Positions 8,634 through 17,970 of a DNA stretch of 64,000 bases are shown here, piece after piece (the first letter of the stretch is position 1; each line of letters opens with the position of its first letter). Source of the DNA: Enterococcus malodoratus ATCC 43197. GTDB taxonomy: Bacteria; Bacillota; Bacilli; Lactobacillales; Enterococcaceae. The position numbers and the translations under genes are program-made. The stretch is from positions 372,001 through 436,000 of the forward strand of contig NZ_KE136482.1 in assembly GCF_000407185.1 (NCBI RefSeq), given 5' to 3'. The notes beneath the pieces are model-generated. The model was not told the DNA's origin. It searched no databases and saw only the letters and a list, made by a program, of their open reading frames with translations.

Positions 8634-8674
8634 AAGAAAGGCGGCAGTGATCAAAAATCACTGCCGCCTTTCTT
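8634..8674. terminator. Perfect bidirectional terminator
   Basis: An 18-bp perfect stem (8634-8651 with 8657-8674) lies between convergent genes. It ends the EET plus-strand operon and the minus-strand antiporter gene, whose stop codon overlaps its end. Confidence 0.9.
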
Positions 8675-10103
8675 ACCCTAATTGTATCAAAAAGACAATC
8701 AAACTAAGCAACCCAAAACTTGTAACGATCGCGAATAGAATTTTGTCTCGTTTCGTCGTGAAGACGGGGCGATGATAGGTGTGGCTGTTCCAAAACCAAA
8801 AGACAAAACCGAGCGCATAGATTCCGATACAGTAGAGCAAGTTCAGAATCCCTGATGAATACAACATATAGATCCCGTAAATAATTCCGCCAACGGCTAA
8901 AAATTGCTGACTCTTATGTTGTTTGCCTTTGGCGACCTGCCATAAGAAGGCGGCAGATAAAACATAAGGAACAAGAACCATCGTCGTTGCGGTATCAGTC
9001 ACGGACTGAAAAGCGTCCATCGCCCAGCGAGATATCAAAAAGACGATCTGCATAATGACGCCATTAAGGACTAAGGCGTTTACCGGCGCATTTTGTTTGT
9101 TGGCCTTTCCTAAGAAAGCCGGAAACATCTTGTCTTGTGCAGCATCAAAAGAAATTTCCGCTGCTAAGATCGTCCAGGAAATCCAAGCACCCAAGACTGA
9201 AATGATCACACCAATATTGATCATTTGCCCGGCCCAAGCGCCAGTTGATGCTCGCAGAACCCCGCTTAATGAAGGGCTAGGCAAGTTTGCCAGCTGTTCT
9301 TGCGGCAACGAACCAAAGCTAAGCATGACGATCAATACATAGATCGCCAGTGTTACACTGTAGCCGATCAAGGTTGCCCGACCGACATCGCGGGCACGTT
9401 TTGCCCGACCAGATAGGACAACGGCACCTTCAATCCCGACGAAAACCCACATTGTTTGCAGCATTGCGTGGCGAATTTGGGTAGGAATGCTGCCTAATTT
9501 TTGCCCGTTCATCATCATATTTTTAGCGAAAACATCCATTGAAAAGGTCTGATACTTAAAATGAACAAATAAAAGAAAAATTGCTAATAAAATTGGAACC
9601 ACTTTTGCACTTGTCGCAATCGTGTTTAAAATACTAGCCGTTCGAATGCCGCGAGCGACTAAGAAAATGACGCCCCAGATCATAAAGGTTCCTAAAAATA
9701 ATCCGATCCGACCACCTGAACCACCAATCGCCGGAATAAACTTGCTTAATGCATCTAGAAATAAGATGACAAAAGAGACATTTCCGATAATATTACTCAG
9801 CCAATAGCCCCAAGCGGAGTTAAAGCCGATATAATCACCAAAACCATCTTTAGCATAATAATAAATTCCGCCGATGATCTCGGGCTCCTCTCTCGAAAGA
9901 GTTTGAAAAACTTTCGCGATAAAGAATACACCGATTCCGGTAATCAGCCAGGCTAATAATGAAGCGATAACACCGGCGGATTGCGAAATACTGCTGGGCA
10001 GATTAAAAACGCCGCCCCCCAGCATCGAGCCGATGACGATCATACTCAAGCCCAATAAACTCATTTCCTTTGTGTGATTATCGGGCGTTTGATTCTGTTC
10101 CAT
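8673..10103 (-). CDS. APA-family basic amino acid/polyamine antiporter
   Basis: This 476-residue integral membrane protein has about 12 to 13 helices and belongs to the amino acid-polyamine-organocation superfamily, basic amino acid antiporter branch (ArcD/LysP-like). The first helix carries GLSMIVIGSMLGGGVFNLP, the substrate-carboxyl binding GGG-type motif. Further family segments are GGIYYYAKDGFGDYIGF and FVGIEGAVVLSGRAK. It starts after AGGAGGG and stands alone, so the substrate (arginine/ornithine, lysine, or another) cannot be read from context; there are no arginine deiminase genes nearby. Confidence 0.85.
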   Translation of the reverse strand: MEQNQTPDNHTKEMSLLGLSMIVIGSMLGGGVFNLPSSISQSAGVIASLLAWLITGIGVFFIAKVFQTLSREEPEIIGGIYYYAKDGFGDYIGFNSAWGYWLSNIIGNVSFVILFLDALSKFIPAIGGSGGRIGLFLGTFMIWGVIFLVARGIRTASILNTIATSAKVVPILLAIFLLFVHFKYQTFSMDVFAKNMMMNGQKLGSIPTQIRHAMLQTMWVFVGIEGAVVLSGRAKRARDVGRATLIGYSVTLAIYVLIVMLSFGSLPQEQLANLPSPSLSGVLRASTGAWAGQMINIGVIISVLGAWISWTILAAEISFDAAQDKMFPAFLGKANKQNAPVNALVLNGVIMQIVFLISRWAMDAFQSVTDTATTMVLVPYVLSAAFLWQVAKGKQHKSQQFLAVGGIIYGIYMLYSSGILNLLYCIGIYALGFVFWFWNSHTYHRPVFTTKRDKILFAIVTSFGLLSLIVFLIQLG

Positions 10104-10481
10104 AAATACCCTCCTATAGAAACACTGTTTCTATTCAAGCATATTTCACTAAAAATAACCAGAAGGAAGAGGTGAAACTACGCGCTTTTAACTTAGAGAA
10201 TCGCCACTTATTTTTAATCAAATTTTCCGTTTCCGTTATTCATTGATTGTTAGAAAAACTTGGTTAAAACAACCTGCTACCGATTGAGTTGTCTCGTTTT
10301 ATCAAATTGAGTGATTCATCTGTTATTGTTGCCATCACTATGTCAACTAAGGTAGATATGAGTAGAAGCCTTGAATTAATAATAGGCGGATGATTATCTA
10401 AAGATTTGTTTGCGTCTTTTTTAGATAGGGTGTTTTTTTATTTAACAGAGTGATAGAATTGAACCAGCAAGGAGGTCCAAG
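10104..10481. other. Divergent intergenic region
   Basis: These 378 bp lie between the antiporter and the acetyltransferase operon and hold no convincing coding frame. The only structure I see is a hairpin with arms TATCTAAA (10395-10402) and TTTAGATA (10420-10427) followed by a short T-run at 10433. It could be an attenuator-like element in the leader of the downstream operon. Confidence 0.4.
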
Positions 10482-11018
10482 ATGATTGAAATTCGAGTAG
10501 CAACACGTGCAGATGCGTCTGCACTAGCAGCGATTTATGCACCATACGTTAAAGAAACCACCATTACGTTTGATTATGATGTACCTAGTGAAGCGGATTT
10601 TGTTCAGAAAATAGAGGAAACGGTTACTGCTTATCCTTATTTTGTGGCAGAGGATGATGGCGTAATTTTAGGTTACGCTTATGCCCACGCTTATAAAGAG
10701 CGGGCCGCCTATGATTGGGCAGTGGAGGTGAGCGTCTATGTTGATCGCGATAAACGCGGCAATGGCGCCGGAAAATTATTGTATCAGGCCTTAGAAGATG
10801 CCTTGAGAAAACAAAACATAGCGATTTTAACCGCATGTATTACTGGTGGAAATCAAGGAAGTATCCATTTCCACGAGAAGCTTGGCTATCAAAAAGTCGC
10901 TCAGTTTCCTAAAATCGGCTACAAATTTGAAAAATGGCTGGATGTCATTTGGCTGGAAAAATTCTTAACTGAGGTTGAAGGGGATCTGCCGCCTTTTATC
11001 CCTTTTTCTAAATTATGA
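10482..11018 (+). CDS. GNAT acetyltransferase, phosphinothricin/methionine-sulfone N-acetyltransferase-like
   Basis: This 178-residue cytoplasmic acetyl-CoA-dependent N-acetyltransferase has the pattern of the PAT/YncA (MnaT) subfamily: IRVATRADASALAAIYAPYV at the N-terminus, PYFVAE, a VSVYVDRDKRGNGAGKLLYQ acetyl-CoA loop, FHEKLGY, and GYKFEKWLDVIWLEKFL at the end. Such enzymes acetylate methionine sulfone/sulfoximine and related amino acid analogues; some give herbicide resistance. An AAGGAGG site precedes the ATG. Its stop overlaps the start of the next gene by 4 bases (ATGA), implying translational coupling. Confidence 0.85.
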   Translation: MIEIRVATRADASALAAIYAPYVKETTITFDYDVPSEADFVQKIEETVTAYPYFVAEDDGVILGYAYAHAYKERAAYDWAVEVSVYVDRDKRGNGAGKLLYQALEDALRKQNIAILTACITGGNQGSIHFHEKLGYQKVAQFPKIGYKFEKWLDVIWLEKFLTEVEGDLPPFIPFSKL

Positions 11019-12820
11019 AGCTAAAAGAACGGTTTCCGTTTATCGCAACGACCAAAGGAAAAGTTTTTGTCGGTTTTGTGGCCTTGGCTATAATTTTTAG
11101 ACTCGTCATCGCGGCGGAAATGCCGGTCAAAATTTATATGCAGGCGGGGTATGACGATGCGCTTTCGATCAACCAAGCATTGACTATTCTTGCCGGAAAG
11201 TGGCTAGGGGCTTACAATGCCGGAACGCTGACCAAGGGATTATCCTTTACCTTCTTTTTGATTGCTAATCACTTTTCGCAGCTTTCTTATCCGTTGTTTT
11301 TGTGTCTATTCAACATTGGGGCGGCCTTTGCTATAGTCAGAGCATTGACTCCCTTGATCAGAAACAGCTATCTAAGTGGTTTGAGCTTTCTATTTCTCAT
11401 TTTTTCCCCCGCGACGTTGGCTTCGGAATTTTCGCTGCGGGTTTACCGGAACAGTTTAGTTTTTGCGGCTGTACTATTTGTTTTAGCAGGAGTACTCGGC
11501 CTTTATTTACGCAGAAAAGATACGATTAAGCGGCGGCTTCCATGGTCAATTGTGCTGATGATCGCTTTTCCGTTCTTTTGGTTTTTGCGGGAGGATTCCA
11601 TTTGGCTAGTGCCACTTTATCTGGTGGCGACGATTTGTACACTTTTTGGGATCATCGTACAGGATCGTCGGCTAGGGACAACTTTTAAAGAAAAATGTCG
11701 TAATTTTGGACGTTCATTGAAGGCGGCGAGTAAGAAGAAAATAGGTATGAATATTTTGCTGTTGCTCGCACCTGTGCTGTTAACGTTAGGAGAGTCATTG
11801 GTGATCTCCAAAATCAATGAGGAGCATTATGGGATCTTTACCACTAATGATCGTACGAAGACATCCTTTGCTAAGCTGACGGAAAATTTGATTCAAATCG
11901 ACAACAGCAAGTATGATTCCCGATCAATTGCTGAAAACAGCGGTATCTGGGTCTCAAAGAAAACCTTAGCTCAGGCACAAAAGGTATCACCAACGCTGGC
12001 CAAATACCATGAGGGTATTAATTGGATGGTGAAGGATTCCATTTGGCCTGAATCTTGGCCAGTTGAAAATGGAGAGTTACCGGGAGATATGTTTGTCTGG
12101 GGGCTGAGAGAAATGTTCCAACGGGCAGGATTGTATAAAGACGGTCGGGAAAACGAAAAAGTTTTCAAAAAAATCAATCAGGAATTAGAAAAAGGCTTCG
12201 AGACTGGTCAATTGACTAAGAAAAAAATGCTGTTTGTTTCGAAGCAGAGTAATGGAAAAAAACTGGAAGATCTAGGGAAAGTACTCAATTATATGGGTAC
12301 CGGTGGCATCGAGACAATCCTTTATAAGAGCTATCGAACAGATTATGGCGGTTCAATCTTTGTCGCCAACCAACCTGCGCAGGTCATTCTGAATTTGATT
12401 AATGTCAAGTCAGTCTCGACTATCAAAAAAGGAATGGAAGCTGAAGCGAAGCGAACAAAACCTTTGGTGCGGATTATTAACGGCCTTATTTGGCTATATC
12501 GGATCCTATCGCCGATTCTCTTGCTTATCAGTTTAGGCGCCATATTGAAGTTTATTATGATCTATTTCAAAAAGAACGAGACGCGAACCATTTTGGCTGA
12601 CTATTTGATTATTTTCCTAGGATTGTTGCTGACGTATACCGTCTATCTCTTCGGCGTTTCATGGTTTGCTACCTGGGCGCCGGGCGGAAAAGGCTTGTTC
12701 ATGTTTTTCTACACAGGAGCAGGTGTTCCTTTGCTGCAAGTGGTCGAGATACTAGGCATCGCATTGGTCGTAAGAAATGTCAGAGGAAAATTATTCGAAA
12801 GCACAGCTGAAATAAATTAG
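11015..12820 (+). CDS. Large multi-pass membrane protein, possibly a GT-C type glycosyltransferase
   Basis: This 601-residue protein has about ten membrane helices in two blocks (about 15-265 and 490-590) separated by a soluble region of about 220 residues. The first extracytoplasmic loop holds an acidic AGYDDALSI motif, and FFWFLREDSIW occurs later. An acidic pair in the first loop is typical of GT-C glycosyltransferases that use lipid-linked sugars, so a cell-envelope glycosylation role is possible. I do not recognise the family with certainty. It overlaps the acetyltransferase by ATGA. Confidence 0.7.
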   Translation: MKLKERFPFIATTKGKVFVGFVALAIIFRLVIAAEMPVKIYMQAGYDDALSINQALTILAGKWLGAYNAGTLTKGLSFTFFLIANHFSQLSYPLFLCLFNIGAAFAIVRALTPLIRNSYLSGLSFLFLIFSPATLASEFSLRVYRNSLVFAAVLFVLAGVLGLYLRRKDTIKRRLPWSIVLMIAFPFFWFLREDSIWLVPLYLVATICTLFGIIVQDRRLGTTFKEKCRNFGRSLKAASKKKIGMNILLLLAPVLLTLGESLVISKINEEHYGIFTTNDRTKTSFAKLTENLIQIDNSKYDSRSIAENSGIWVSKKTLAQAQKVSPTLAKYHEGINWMVKDSIWPESWPVENGELPGDMFVWGLREMFQRAGLYKDGRENEKVFKKINQELEKGFETGQLTKKKMLFVSKQSNGKKLEDLGKVLNYMGTGGIETILYKSYRTDYGGSIFVANQPAQVILNLINVKSVSTIKKGMEAEAKRTKPLVRIINGLIWLYRILSPILLLISLGAILKFIMIYFKKNETRTILADYLIIFLGLLLTYTVYLFGVSWFATWAPGGKGLFMFFYTGAGVPLLQVVEILGIALVVRNVRGKLFESTAEIN

Positions 12821-12926
12821 ATCCAGCTAACCATATTCTAATTAAATTCAATAAGAATTGTTACGTTCCTATACCAATGGTTTGCTATCCTTGCATTGTA
12901 AAAGTGAGGAGGGCCCTAATAGCACA

Positions 12927-13052
12927 ATGAAACCAGAGAGGAACACTTCGAAAAACGAAGTAAAAACCACCGACTTTCTATTAGAAATGTTGGCGTTGTT
13001 CATTCTAATTTTCTTAACTATTTATGCCATTAGAACCGGGAAGATTTTTTAA
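12927..13052 (+). CDS. Small single-pass membrane protein
   Basis: This 41-residue protein has a charged N-terminal half (MKPERNTSKNEVKTTD) and one helix (LLEMLALFILIFLTIYAI) ending in a basic tail. AGGAGGG lies 13 bases upstream of the ATG, a little far. A longer frame from TTG at 12858 lacks a ribosome binding site. A terminator follows, which supports a real transcription unit. Function unknown. Confidence 0.5.
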   Translation: MKPERNTSKNEVKTTDFLLEMLALFILIFLTIYAIRTGKIF

Positions 13053-13086
13053 AAAAGAAAATATGTATTAGCTGTTCGGTTATTAG

Positions 13087-13126
13087 AAAAAGCAAAGACC
13101 TTGATTTCAAGGGCTTTGCTTTTTTG
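13087..13126 (+). terminator. Terminator after the small membrane protein
   Basis: The stem AAAGCAAAG/CTTTGCTTT with an internal CCTTGATTTCAAGG hairpin is followed by T6. Confidence 0.8.
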
Positions 13127-13201
13127 ATTTTATTCAAATCTACAATATTTCTCATAGCGGAATTTAATTACGATGTCAGGTTGTAGTGTGGAGTTAATTA
13201 A

Positions 13202-14137
13202 TTATGGCTGAATCCCATATTTTGAGATTCCCAATTGAACTTCTCCAGAAGTCTTGTGTGTGGTGGTTCGTAAAGCTTCTTCCTCAGACATTCCATTTCG
13301 TACTTTCCAAGCGACAGGAGACATCCCATACTTATTAACAAAATCTGTTAATGATAAATTGTCAGCGTCTTGTTGAGCAGATGATTGTTGATTTTCAACA
13401 GCAGGTTCTGGCGTTTGTGGAGAGTAAGTTGGTGCGCTTCCGTTAGCAAAATCACTAGCCTCCTGTTCGGTTGCGCCTTTTTCAATCGCTTCTTGATATC
13501 TGGCATCCCTGATATTTGCATTATGGTCACCGTAGCCAGTTCCTTGTGGCATAGAAGGTTGGGTGCTGTTATTGACAGATGCATTATTACTGTCTGTTGT
13601 CGAAGAAGTGCTTGAATGCGTAGTATTAGTAAAGTTTGTATGTGTAAGAGTTAAACCAGCGGAATCAACGTACTTTTGTACAAGATCTTGCGACAAGTCA
13701 CCATTAAATTGCATTAAAATTTTTTTCTTTTCATTCGTTGCAGTATATGAAAAAGCGATTGCTGACTCTTTACCTAAATCATCATAATAGGTTTTAGTTT
13801 TATTTAAATCTTTAGTATTGTCAAAAGAGAAAATTCGAGCATTCATATATTCATTTTCATCGTCCTTTTGAATACCGAAAATATAAGCCTCTTTAGCGGA
13901 CATAGGAGCCATTCCAAAGTCATCTTTTGTCATAGATTTAGAGGCTTCTACAGTTAGCCCATCTATTTTGAATTTGTTAATAATTGCTTCTAAGTTTTCT
14001 GTTGCCTTTTTCTGTCTTGAACTGCTAGTTGTTAATTTTGCCCTTGTCGAATCCGTTGATTCTGCTTTTTTATTAGTTGAACAGGCGGAAAGGACAAGGA
14101 CAGAGCATACCAATAATACGATGTTAAACTTTTTCAT
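13202..14137 (-). CDS. Secreted lipoprotein of unknown function
   Basis: This 311-residue lipoprotein has lipobox LSAC (Cys19). A folded N-terminal part (about 45-165) contains DFGMAPMSAKEAYIFGIQKDD. A Ser/Thr/Asn-rich linker (about 170-195) and a low-complexity Gln/Pro part follow. The tail contains SLTDFVNKYGMSPVAWKVRNGMSEEEAL, of which the GMSPVAWK and MSEEEAL parts look like short motif repeats seen in surface lipoproteins of lactobacilli. It starts after AAGGAG. Monocistronic. No function can be assigned. Confidence 0.75.
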   Translation of the reverse strand: MKKFNIVLLVCSVLVLSACSTNKKAESTDSTRAKLTTSSSRQKKATENLEAIINKFKIDGLTVEASKSMTKDDFGMAPMSAKEAYIFGIQKDDENEYMNARIFSFDNTKDLNKTKTYYDDLGKESAIAFSYTATNEKKKILMQFNGDLSQDLVQKYVDSAGLTLTHTNFTNTTHSSTSSTTDSNNASVNNSTQPSMPQGTGYGDHNANIRDARYQEAIEKGATEQEASDFANGSAPTYSPQTPEPAVENQQSSAQQDADNLSLTDFVNKYGMSPVAWKVRNGMSEEEALRTTTHKTSGEVQLGISKYGIQP

Positions 14138-14262
14138 TGCTAATCTCCTTCAAAGTTTTTCAATAGCACATTTTTGTATCAATTTCCAAATAACCATTGG
14201 ATCGATTCTCTATAGTGTTTATTATATCGGAAAAAAACTCCTGTCACGAAAAAAAGTTTATC

Positions 14263-14289
14263 TAACACATAGAGTAGAGTGATGTGTTA
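14263..14289. repeat. Inverted repeat upstream of the lipoprotein gene
   Basis: The arms TAACACAT and ATGTGTTA are separated by 11 bases, in the 260-bp AT-rich stretch upstream of the lipoprotein gene. No other structure or gene was seen in 14138-14397. Confidence 0.4.
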
Positions 14290-14397
14290 TGAACAGAATT
14301 AGTAGACCTGCTATATGATTAGGGCAGAAAGATTATTAATAAATAAATGATATACCCTGATTGGCTTTTATCATTAGAAAAGAAAAAAATTTTTTCA

Positions 14398-14438
14398 AAA
14401 ACAAAAAAAGAGAACTTGCGAATTCTGCAAGTTCTCTT
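14398..14438 (-). terminator. Terminator of the glycerol dehydrogenase-like gene
   Basis: A perfect 12-bp stem (14408-14419 with 14427-14438) is followed on the minus strand by a T-rich run. Confidence 0.85.
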
Positions 14439-14443
14439 CGTCA

Positions 14444-15523
14444 TTAGCGGGTAAATTCTTCCAAGGTCTTCATTTTTTGAATCACTAGGTCTGGAGTGAT
14501 CGTTTCTTTCATGAGATGGATCATCTCGCCGGGGGCGCACGCGCGCTCGGCGACGGCTTGGTAATCTTCTTCTGTTAAATGCATACCTAAATCAACGAGA
14601 TTTGTTGGTAATTTTAATTGGTGGTAAAAAGGTAACAGATTTTTGATTTCAGTTAATTCATCTTCAATCATCAATTGAACTAGAATTCCGTAGGCGACTT
14701 TATTTCCGTGAAGTTGCTGGTGACTATCGGGTAAGACAGTCAGGGCATCGTGGATCGAATGCGCCCCAGCGGTACGTCCATATTCATCACCAAATCCGCC
14801 GACCATACCAGCCAATAAGATGTTCGTCTCAACGACATCGATAAAGGCTTGGTTCATTTCTTGCGTATCTATCGCCACTAAGGCTTCAGTACTCTTTTCT
14901 AAAAGAATCTCACGACATTTTTTTGCGGCAAATTCAGCGACTTGAACTTCGACCGGCTTTACCTCTAATTGAGAAATAATCGCGTGGGATTCGTACCATT
15001 TTGCTAAGGTATCCCCAATACCGGCGATCATCAATTCTCGTGGGGACTGCAAGATAATTGCTGGATCAATCAGCACTAGATCGCTGGCTTTTGGAAAGAT
15101 ATCGTAGCGAAGCATCACATCGGCTTCATCATAAATTACACTCAAAGGCGTATAAGCGGCACAAGTGGCAGCTAAAGTAGGCAAGATTAGGATTGGCAAA
15201 TGTACCTTATAGGCAACGAACTTTCCTAGATCTGCGACTTTTCCGCCGCCCACAGCGATGATGCCGTCAAATTGTTCCTCCATGCATAAAGACGCAAATT
15301 TTTCAGCGGCAGAATCTGTACATTGACCGCCGTAATAATGAAAAGCTTTTGTTATTGATAACTCAGGAAAGTAAGTCTTTACAGCTGCCCAGGATTTTTC
15401 GCCGTGCAGAATGAGAACTTTTTTGATATTTCTTCTATTAAGGTGGGACTCCAATGATTTCCAAGCCTCTTTTTTTAGCTCGTATTCTTGCGGAGCGCCC
15501 CGTACAATCAATTGTTTTGTCAT
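14444..15523 (-). CDS. Iron-containing alcohol dehydrogenase family, glycerol dehydrogenase-like
   Basis: This 359-residue NAD-dependent enzyme has the GldA fold. Visible features are the nucleotide-binding GIIAVGGGKVADLGK at about 92-106, LPTLAATCAAYTPLSVIYDE in the middle, and the metal-binding histidines in GAHSIHDALTVLP and HGNKVAYGILVQLMIE. The family oxidises glycerol to dihydroxyacetone or reduces related ketones; the natural substrate here is unknown. There is no dihydroxyacetone kinase gene beside it, so a glycerol catabolic role is not supported by context. The start has only a weak GAAAGAAG site. Confidence 0.85.
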   Translation of the reverse strand: MTKQLIVRGAPQEYELKKEAWKSLESHLNRRNIKKVLILHGEKSWAAVKTYFPELSITKAFHYYGGQCTDSAAEKFASLCMEEQFDGIIAVGGGKVADLGKFVAYKVHLPILILPTLAATCAAYTPLSVIYDEADVMLRYDIFPKASDLVLIDPAIILQSPRELMIAGIGDTLAKWYESHAIISQLEVKPVEVQVAEFAAKKCREILLEKSTEALVAIDTQEMNQAFIDVVETNILLAGMVGGFGDEYGRTAGAHSIHDALTVLPDSHQQLHGNKVAYGILVQLMIEDELTEIKNLLPFYHQLKLPTNLVDLGMHLTEEDYQAVAERACAPGEMIHLMKETITPDLVIQKMKTLEEFTR

Positions 15524-15596
15524 CGTAAAACTTCTTTCATTATTTTTTTAGATAATTCTTTTTTTATTATAACTAGTGTGGTAGTATAAGTGCAAG

Positions 15597-15655
15597 TTCT
15601 TTTTGAATAATTATTCTTTAATTGTTCCTGTACTTATATTATTATTCAAAAAGAA
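15597..15655. repeat. 15-bp perfect inverted repeat in the promoter region of the amino acid ABC operon
   Basis: The arms 15597-15611 (TTCTTTTTGAATAAT) and 15641-15655 match perfectly as an inverted repeat with a 29-base spacer. It lies between the divergent dehydrogenase and ABC transporter genes and may be a regulator binding region. Confidence 0.5.
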
Positions 15656-15714
15656 GTGTCGGTCGTGAATGTCGCCGAAAAGAGAAATTCGGTTTTAATG
15701 TCACAGCAAGACAC
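15656..15714 (+). promoter_or_regulatory. Possible structured leader of the amino acid ABC operon
   Basis: An outer 5-bp pairing (GTGTC 15656-15660 with GACAC 15710-15714) encloses the hairpin CCGAA/TTCGG (15675-15692). The leader to the first ATG is about 130 bases. I recognise no riboswitch class. Confidence 0.3.
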
Positions 15715-15784
15715 ATAAATGAGTGCCAGACTAGTTTTTCGCCAGAGAAATTAGTTCATTTAATAGTAAGAAGGAGTGGGATGG

Positions 15785-17236
15785 ATGAAGAAAAAAATTG
15801 GAGCACTAGTAACAGTGCTGCTGATGTTGCTGAGTTTTTTACCAGCAAAAGCGCAAGGGGCAGAGAAAGATGAGATATACGAGCGCATTCAGCAGAGCGG
15901 TGAATTAGTTGTAGGGCTATCGGCAGATTATGCGCCTTATGAATTTCACGCGGATGTAGATGGAACCGATAAAATCGTTGGTTTTGATATATCGATCGCT
16001 AAAAAAATCGCTAAAGATATGGGCGTGAAGCTGAAAATCGAGGAATTAGGTTTTGATGCTTTACTAGGCGCCTTGAAGACCGGCAAGATCGACTTGGTTA
16101 TTTCTGGTATGTCGATCACGGAAGAACGACTAAAGGAAGTCGATTTCTCTGATCCATATTTTGTCGTGCAGCAAAAAGTATTGGTTCGTAAAGGGGATAA
16201 AAATAAATACAAAACAACAGCAGATTTTAACGGCGTACCTGTTGGCGCCCAGAAACAAACAACACAAGAGGATCTAGTTAAAAATGAATTAACTGGTGCT
16301 GATCCGACGTCGTTGCAAAAAGTTCCAGACTTGATCAATAATTTATTGAATAAAAAAGTTGAGGCCGTGGTATTAGAGCAGCCAGTAGCTGAAGCTTATG
16401 TCCAACAAAGCGACAATGTTGAATTGGCGCCGGTGAAGTTTGAACAGGGTGAAAAGGTCACAGCTATTGCCATGTCAAAAAATACGCCGGAGTTGAAAAA
16501 GCATGTCAATGCGTCGATCAAAACGATCAATGACAAAGGTTTGTTGAAGGGCTATCAAAAGGAAGCCAATGAATTGATGTTCCAAGGCGAAAAATCCTTC
16601 TTGCAAAAATATGGCCCGTATTATTTAAACGGTGCGAAATATACAATTTTGCTGGCGTTTGTCGGGGTATTATTTGGTTTGATCTTCGGTAGTTTGCTAG
16701 CGCTGATGAAACTTAGCAAGAGCAAAATCTTGAAGGCCCTTGCCGTTATCTACATTGAATATGTTCGTGGTACGCCGCTTTTGGTACAAATTTTTATCGT
16801 TTATTTTGGGACTGGAGTTATCGGTTTAGATCTGTCGAAATTATTAGCAGGTTGTATTGCGGTCTCCTTGAATAGTGCTGCGTATGTCGCGGAAATTGTT
16901 CGGGCAGGGATCAATGCGGTGAACAAAGGTCAAATGGAAGCGGCTCGTTCGCTGGGGATGAACCAAAAAGAAGCGATGCGCTACATCGTCTTCCCACAGG
17001 CAATCAAAAATATTTTACCAGCCTTAGGGAACGAATTTGTAACGATCATCAAGGAATCATCTGTCGTTTCGGTTATCGGGGTGTCAGAATTGATTTTCCA
17101 AACAGGAGTAGTACAAGGAGCCAGCTTCAAGCCGTTCTTGCCATATGTTTTGGTATCGCTGATCTACTTCGTATTGACCTTCTGTATTTCCCGTCTATTA
17201 GGGTTAGTTGAAAGGAGAATGGGTCTGAATGATTAA
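15785..17236 (+). CDS. Amino acid ABC transporter, fused substrate-binding protein and permease (GlnP-like)
   Basis: This 483-residue fusion has a signal peptide (cleavage near AKAQGAE), a family 3 solute-binding domain (about 30-265; [36 protein letters not shown]) and a HisM/GlnP-type permease domain (about 275-480; [13 protein letters not shown], then [22 protein letters not shown], the EAA loop contacting the ATPase). Fused binding-permease proteins are usual for glutamine/polar amino acid importers of lactic acid bacteria. The start is the ATG at 15785, 8 bases after AAGGAG. The next gene (ATPase) overlaps by 8 bases. The substrate is probably glutamine, glutamate or another polar amino acid, by family. 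Confidence 0.9.
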   Translation: MKKKIGALVTVLLMLLSFLPAKAQGAEKDEIYERIQQSGELVVGLSADYAPYEFHADVDGTDKIVGFDISIAKKIAKDMGVKLKIEELGFDALLGALKTGKIDLVISGMSITEERLKEVDFSDPYFVVQQKVLVRKGDKNKYKTTADFNGVPVGAQKQTTQEDLVKNELTGADPTSLQKVPDLINNLLNKKVEAVVLEQPVAEAYVQQSDNVELAPVKFEQGEKVTAIAMSKNTPELKKHVNASIKTINDKGLLKGYQKEANELMFQGEKSFLQKYGPYYLNGAKYTILLAFVGVLFGLIFGSLLALMKLSKSKILKALAVIYIEYVRGTPLLVQIFIVYFGTGVIGLDLSKLLAGCIAVSLNSAAYVAEIVRAGINAVNKGQMEAARSLGMNQKEAMRYIVFPQAIKNILPALGNEFVTIIKESSVVSVIGVSELIFQTGVVQGASFKPFLPYVLVSLIYFVLTFCISRLLGLVERRMGLND

Positions 17237-17951
17237 TGTAAAACAACTGTCAAAAAGTTTTGGCGATAATGAAGTGTTAAAATCGATTGATCTTGAGGTC
17301 AAAGATGGAGAAGTAGTTGTAATCATCGGACCTTCGGGAAGCGGGAAAAGTACGATTTTGCGCTGCTTGAATTTATTAGAGGAACCGACCTCCGGCGAGA
17401 TCTTTTTCGAAGGGCAAAATATTACCGCCCCTGATAGCAATATCGATCAGATTCGTCAAAAGATGGGAATGGTATTCCAAAGCTTCAATTTGTTCCCGCA
17501 TATGAGTGTTTTGGATAATTTGACCATCACACCAGTGAAAATAAAAAAAGAAGATGCGACGAAAGCCAAAGAGCAGGCCATGGCGTTGTTAGATCAAGTC
17601 GGTTTGAAGGAAAAAGCCGACAGCTTCCCGTCCAGTTTATCTGGCGGACAGCAGCAGCGGGTAGCAATCGCTCGGGCATTAGCGATGAACCCAGATGTAA
17701 TGCTGTTTGATGAACCAACCTCAGCGTTGGACCCGGAAATGGTCGGTGAAGTACTGGCTGTTATGCAGGATTTGGCTAAAAAAGGGATGACGATGGTCGT
17801 TGTGACTCATGAAATGGGTTTTGCCAAAGAAGTGGCAGACCGTGTGATCTTCATGGCGGACGGAGTCATTCAAGAAGAAGGAACACCAGAGGAAATCTTT
17901 GATCATCCGCAAAATAGTCGGACGCAGGATTTCTTGAATAAGGTATTGTAA
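17229..17951 (+). CDS. glnQ: Amino acid ABC transporter ATP-binding protein (GlnQ-like)
   Basis: This 240-residue ATPase of a polar amino acid importer has Walker [10 protein letters not shown] at about 33-41, signature LSGGQQQR near 135, Walker [14 protein letters not shown] near 158 and the switch His in VVTHEMGF. It overlaps the binding-permease gene by 8 bases and precedes an aminotransferase by 19 bp, so the three are one operon. Confidence 0.92.
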   Translation: MINVKQLSKSFGDNEVLKSIDLEVKDGEVVVIIGPSGSGKSTILRCLNLLEEPTSGEIFFEGQNITAPDSNIDQIRQKMGMVFQSFNLFPHMSVLDNLTITPVKIKKEDATKAKEQAMALLDQVGLKEKADSFPSSLSGGQQQRVAIARALAMNPDVMLFDEPTSALDPEMVGEVLAVMQDLAKKGMTMVVVTHEMGFAKEVADRVIFMADGVIQEEGTPEEIFDHPQNSRTQDFLNKVL

Positions 17952-17970
17952 ATTAACGAGGTGAGCAAGG

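Noticed and set aside
5435-14312. The 13-mer AGCAGGTCTACTA at 5435-5447 has its reverse complement at 14300-14312, which looked like a dispersed repeat.
   Set aside because: In 64 kb, tens of 13-base matches are expected by chance, and the flanks do not align convincingly.
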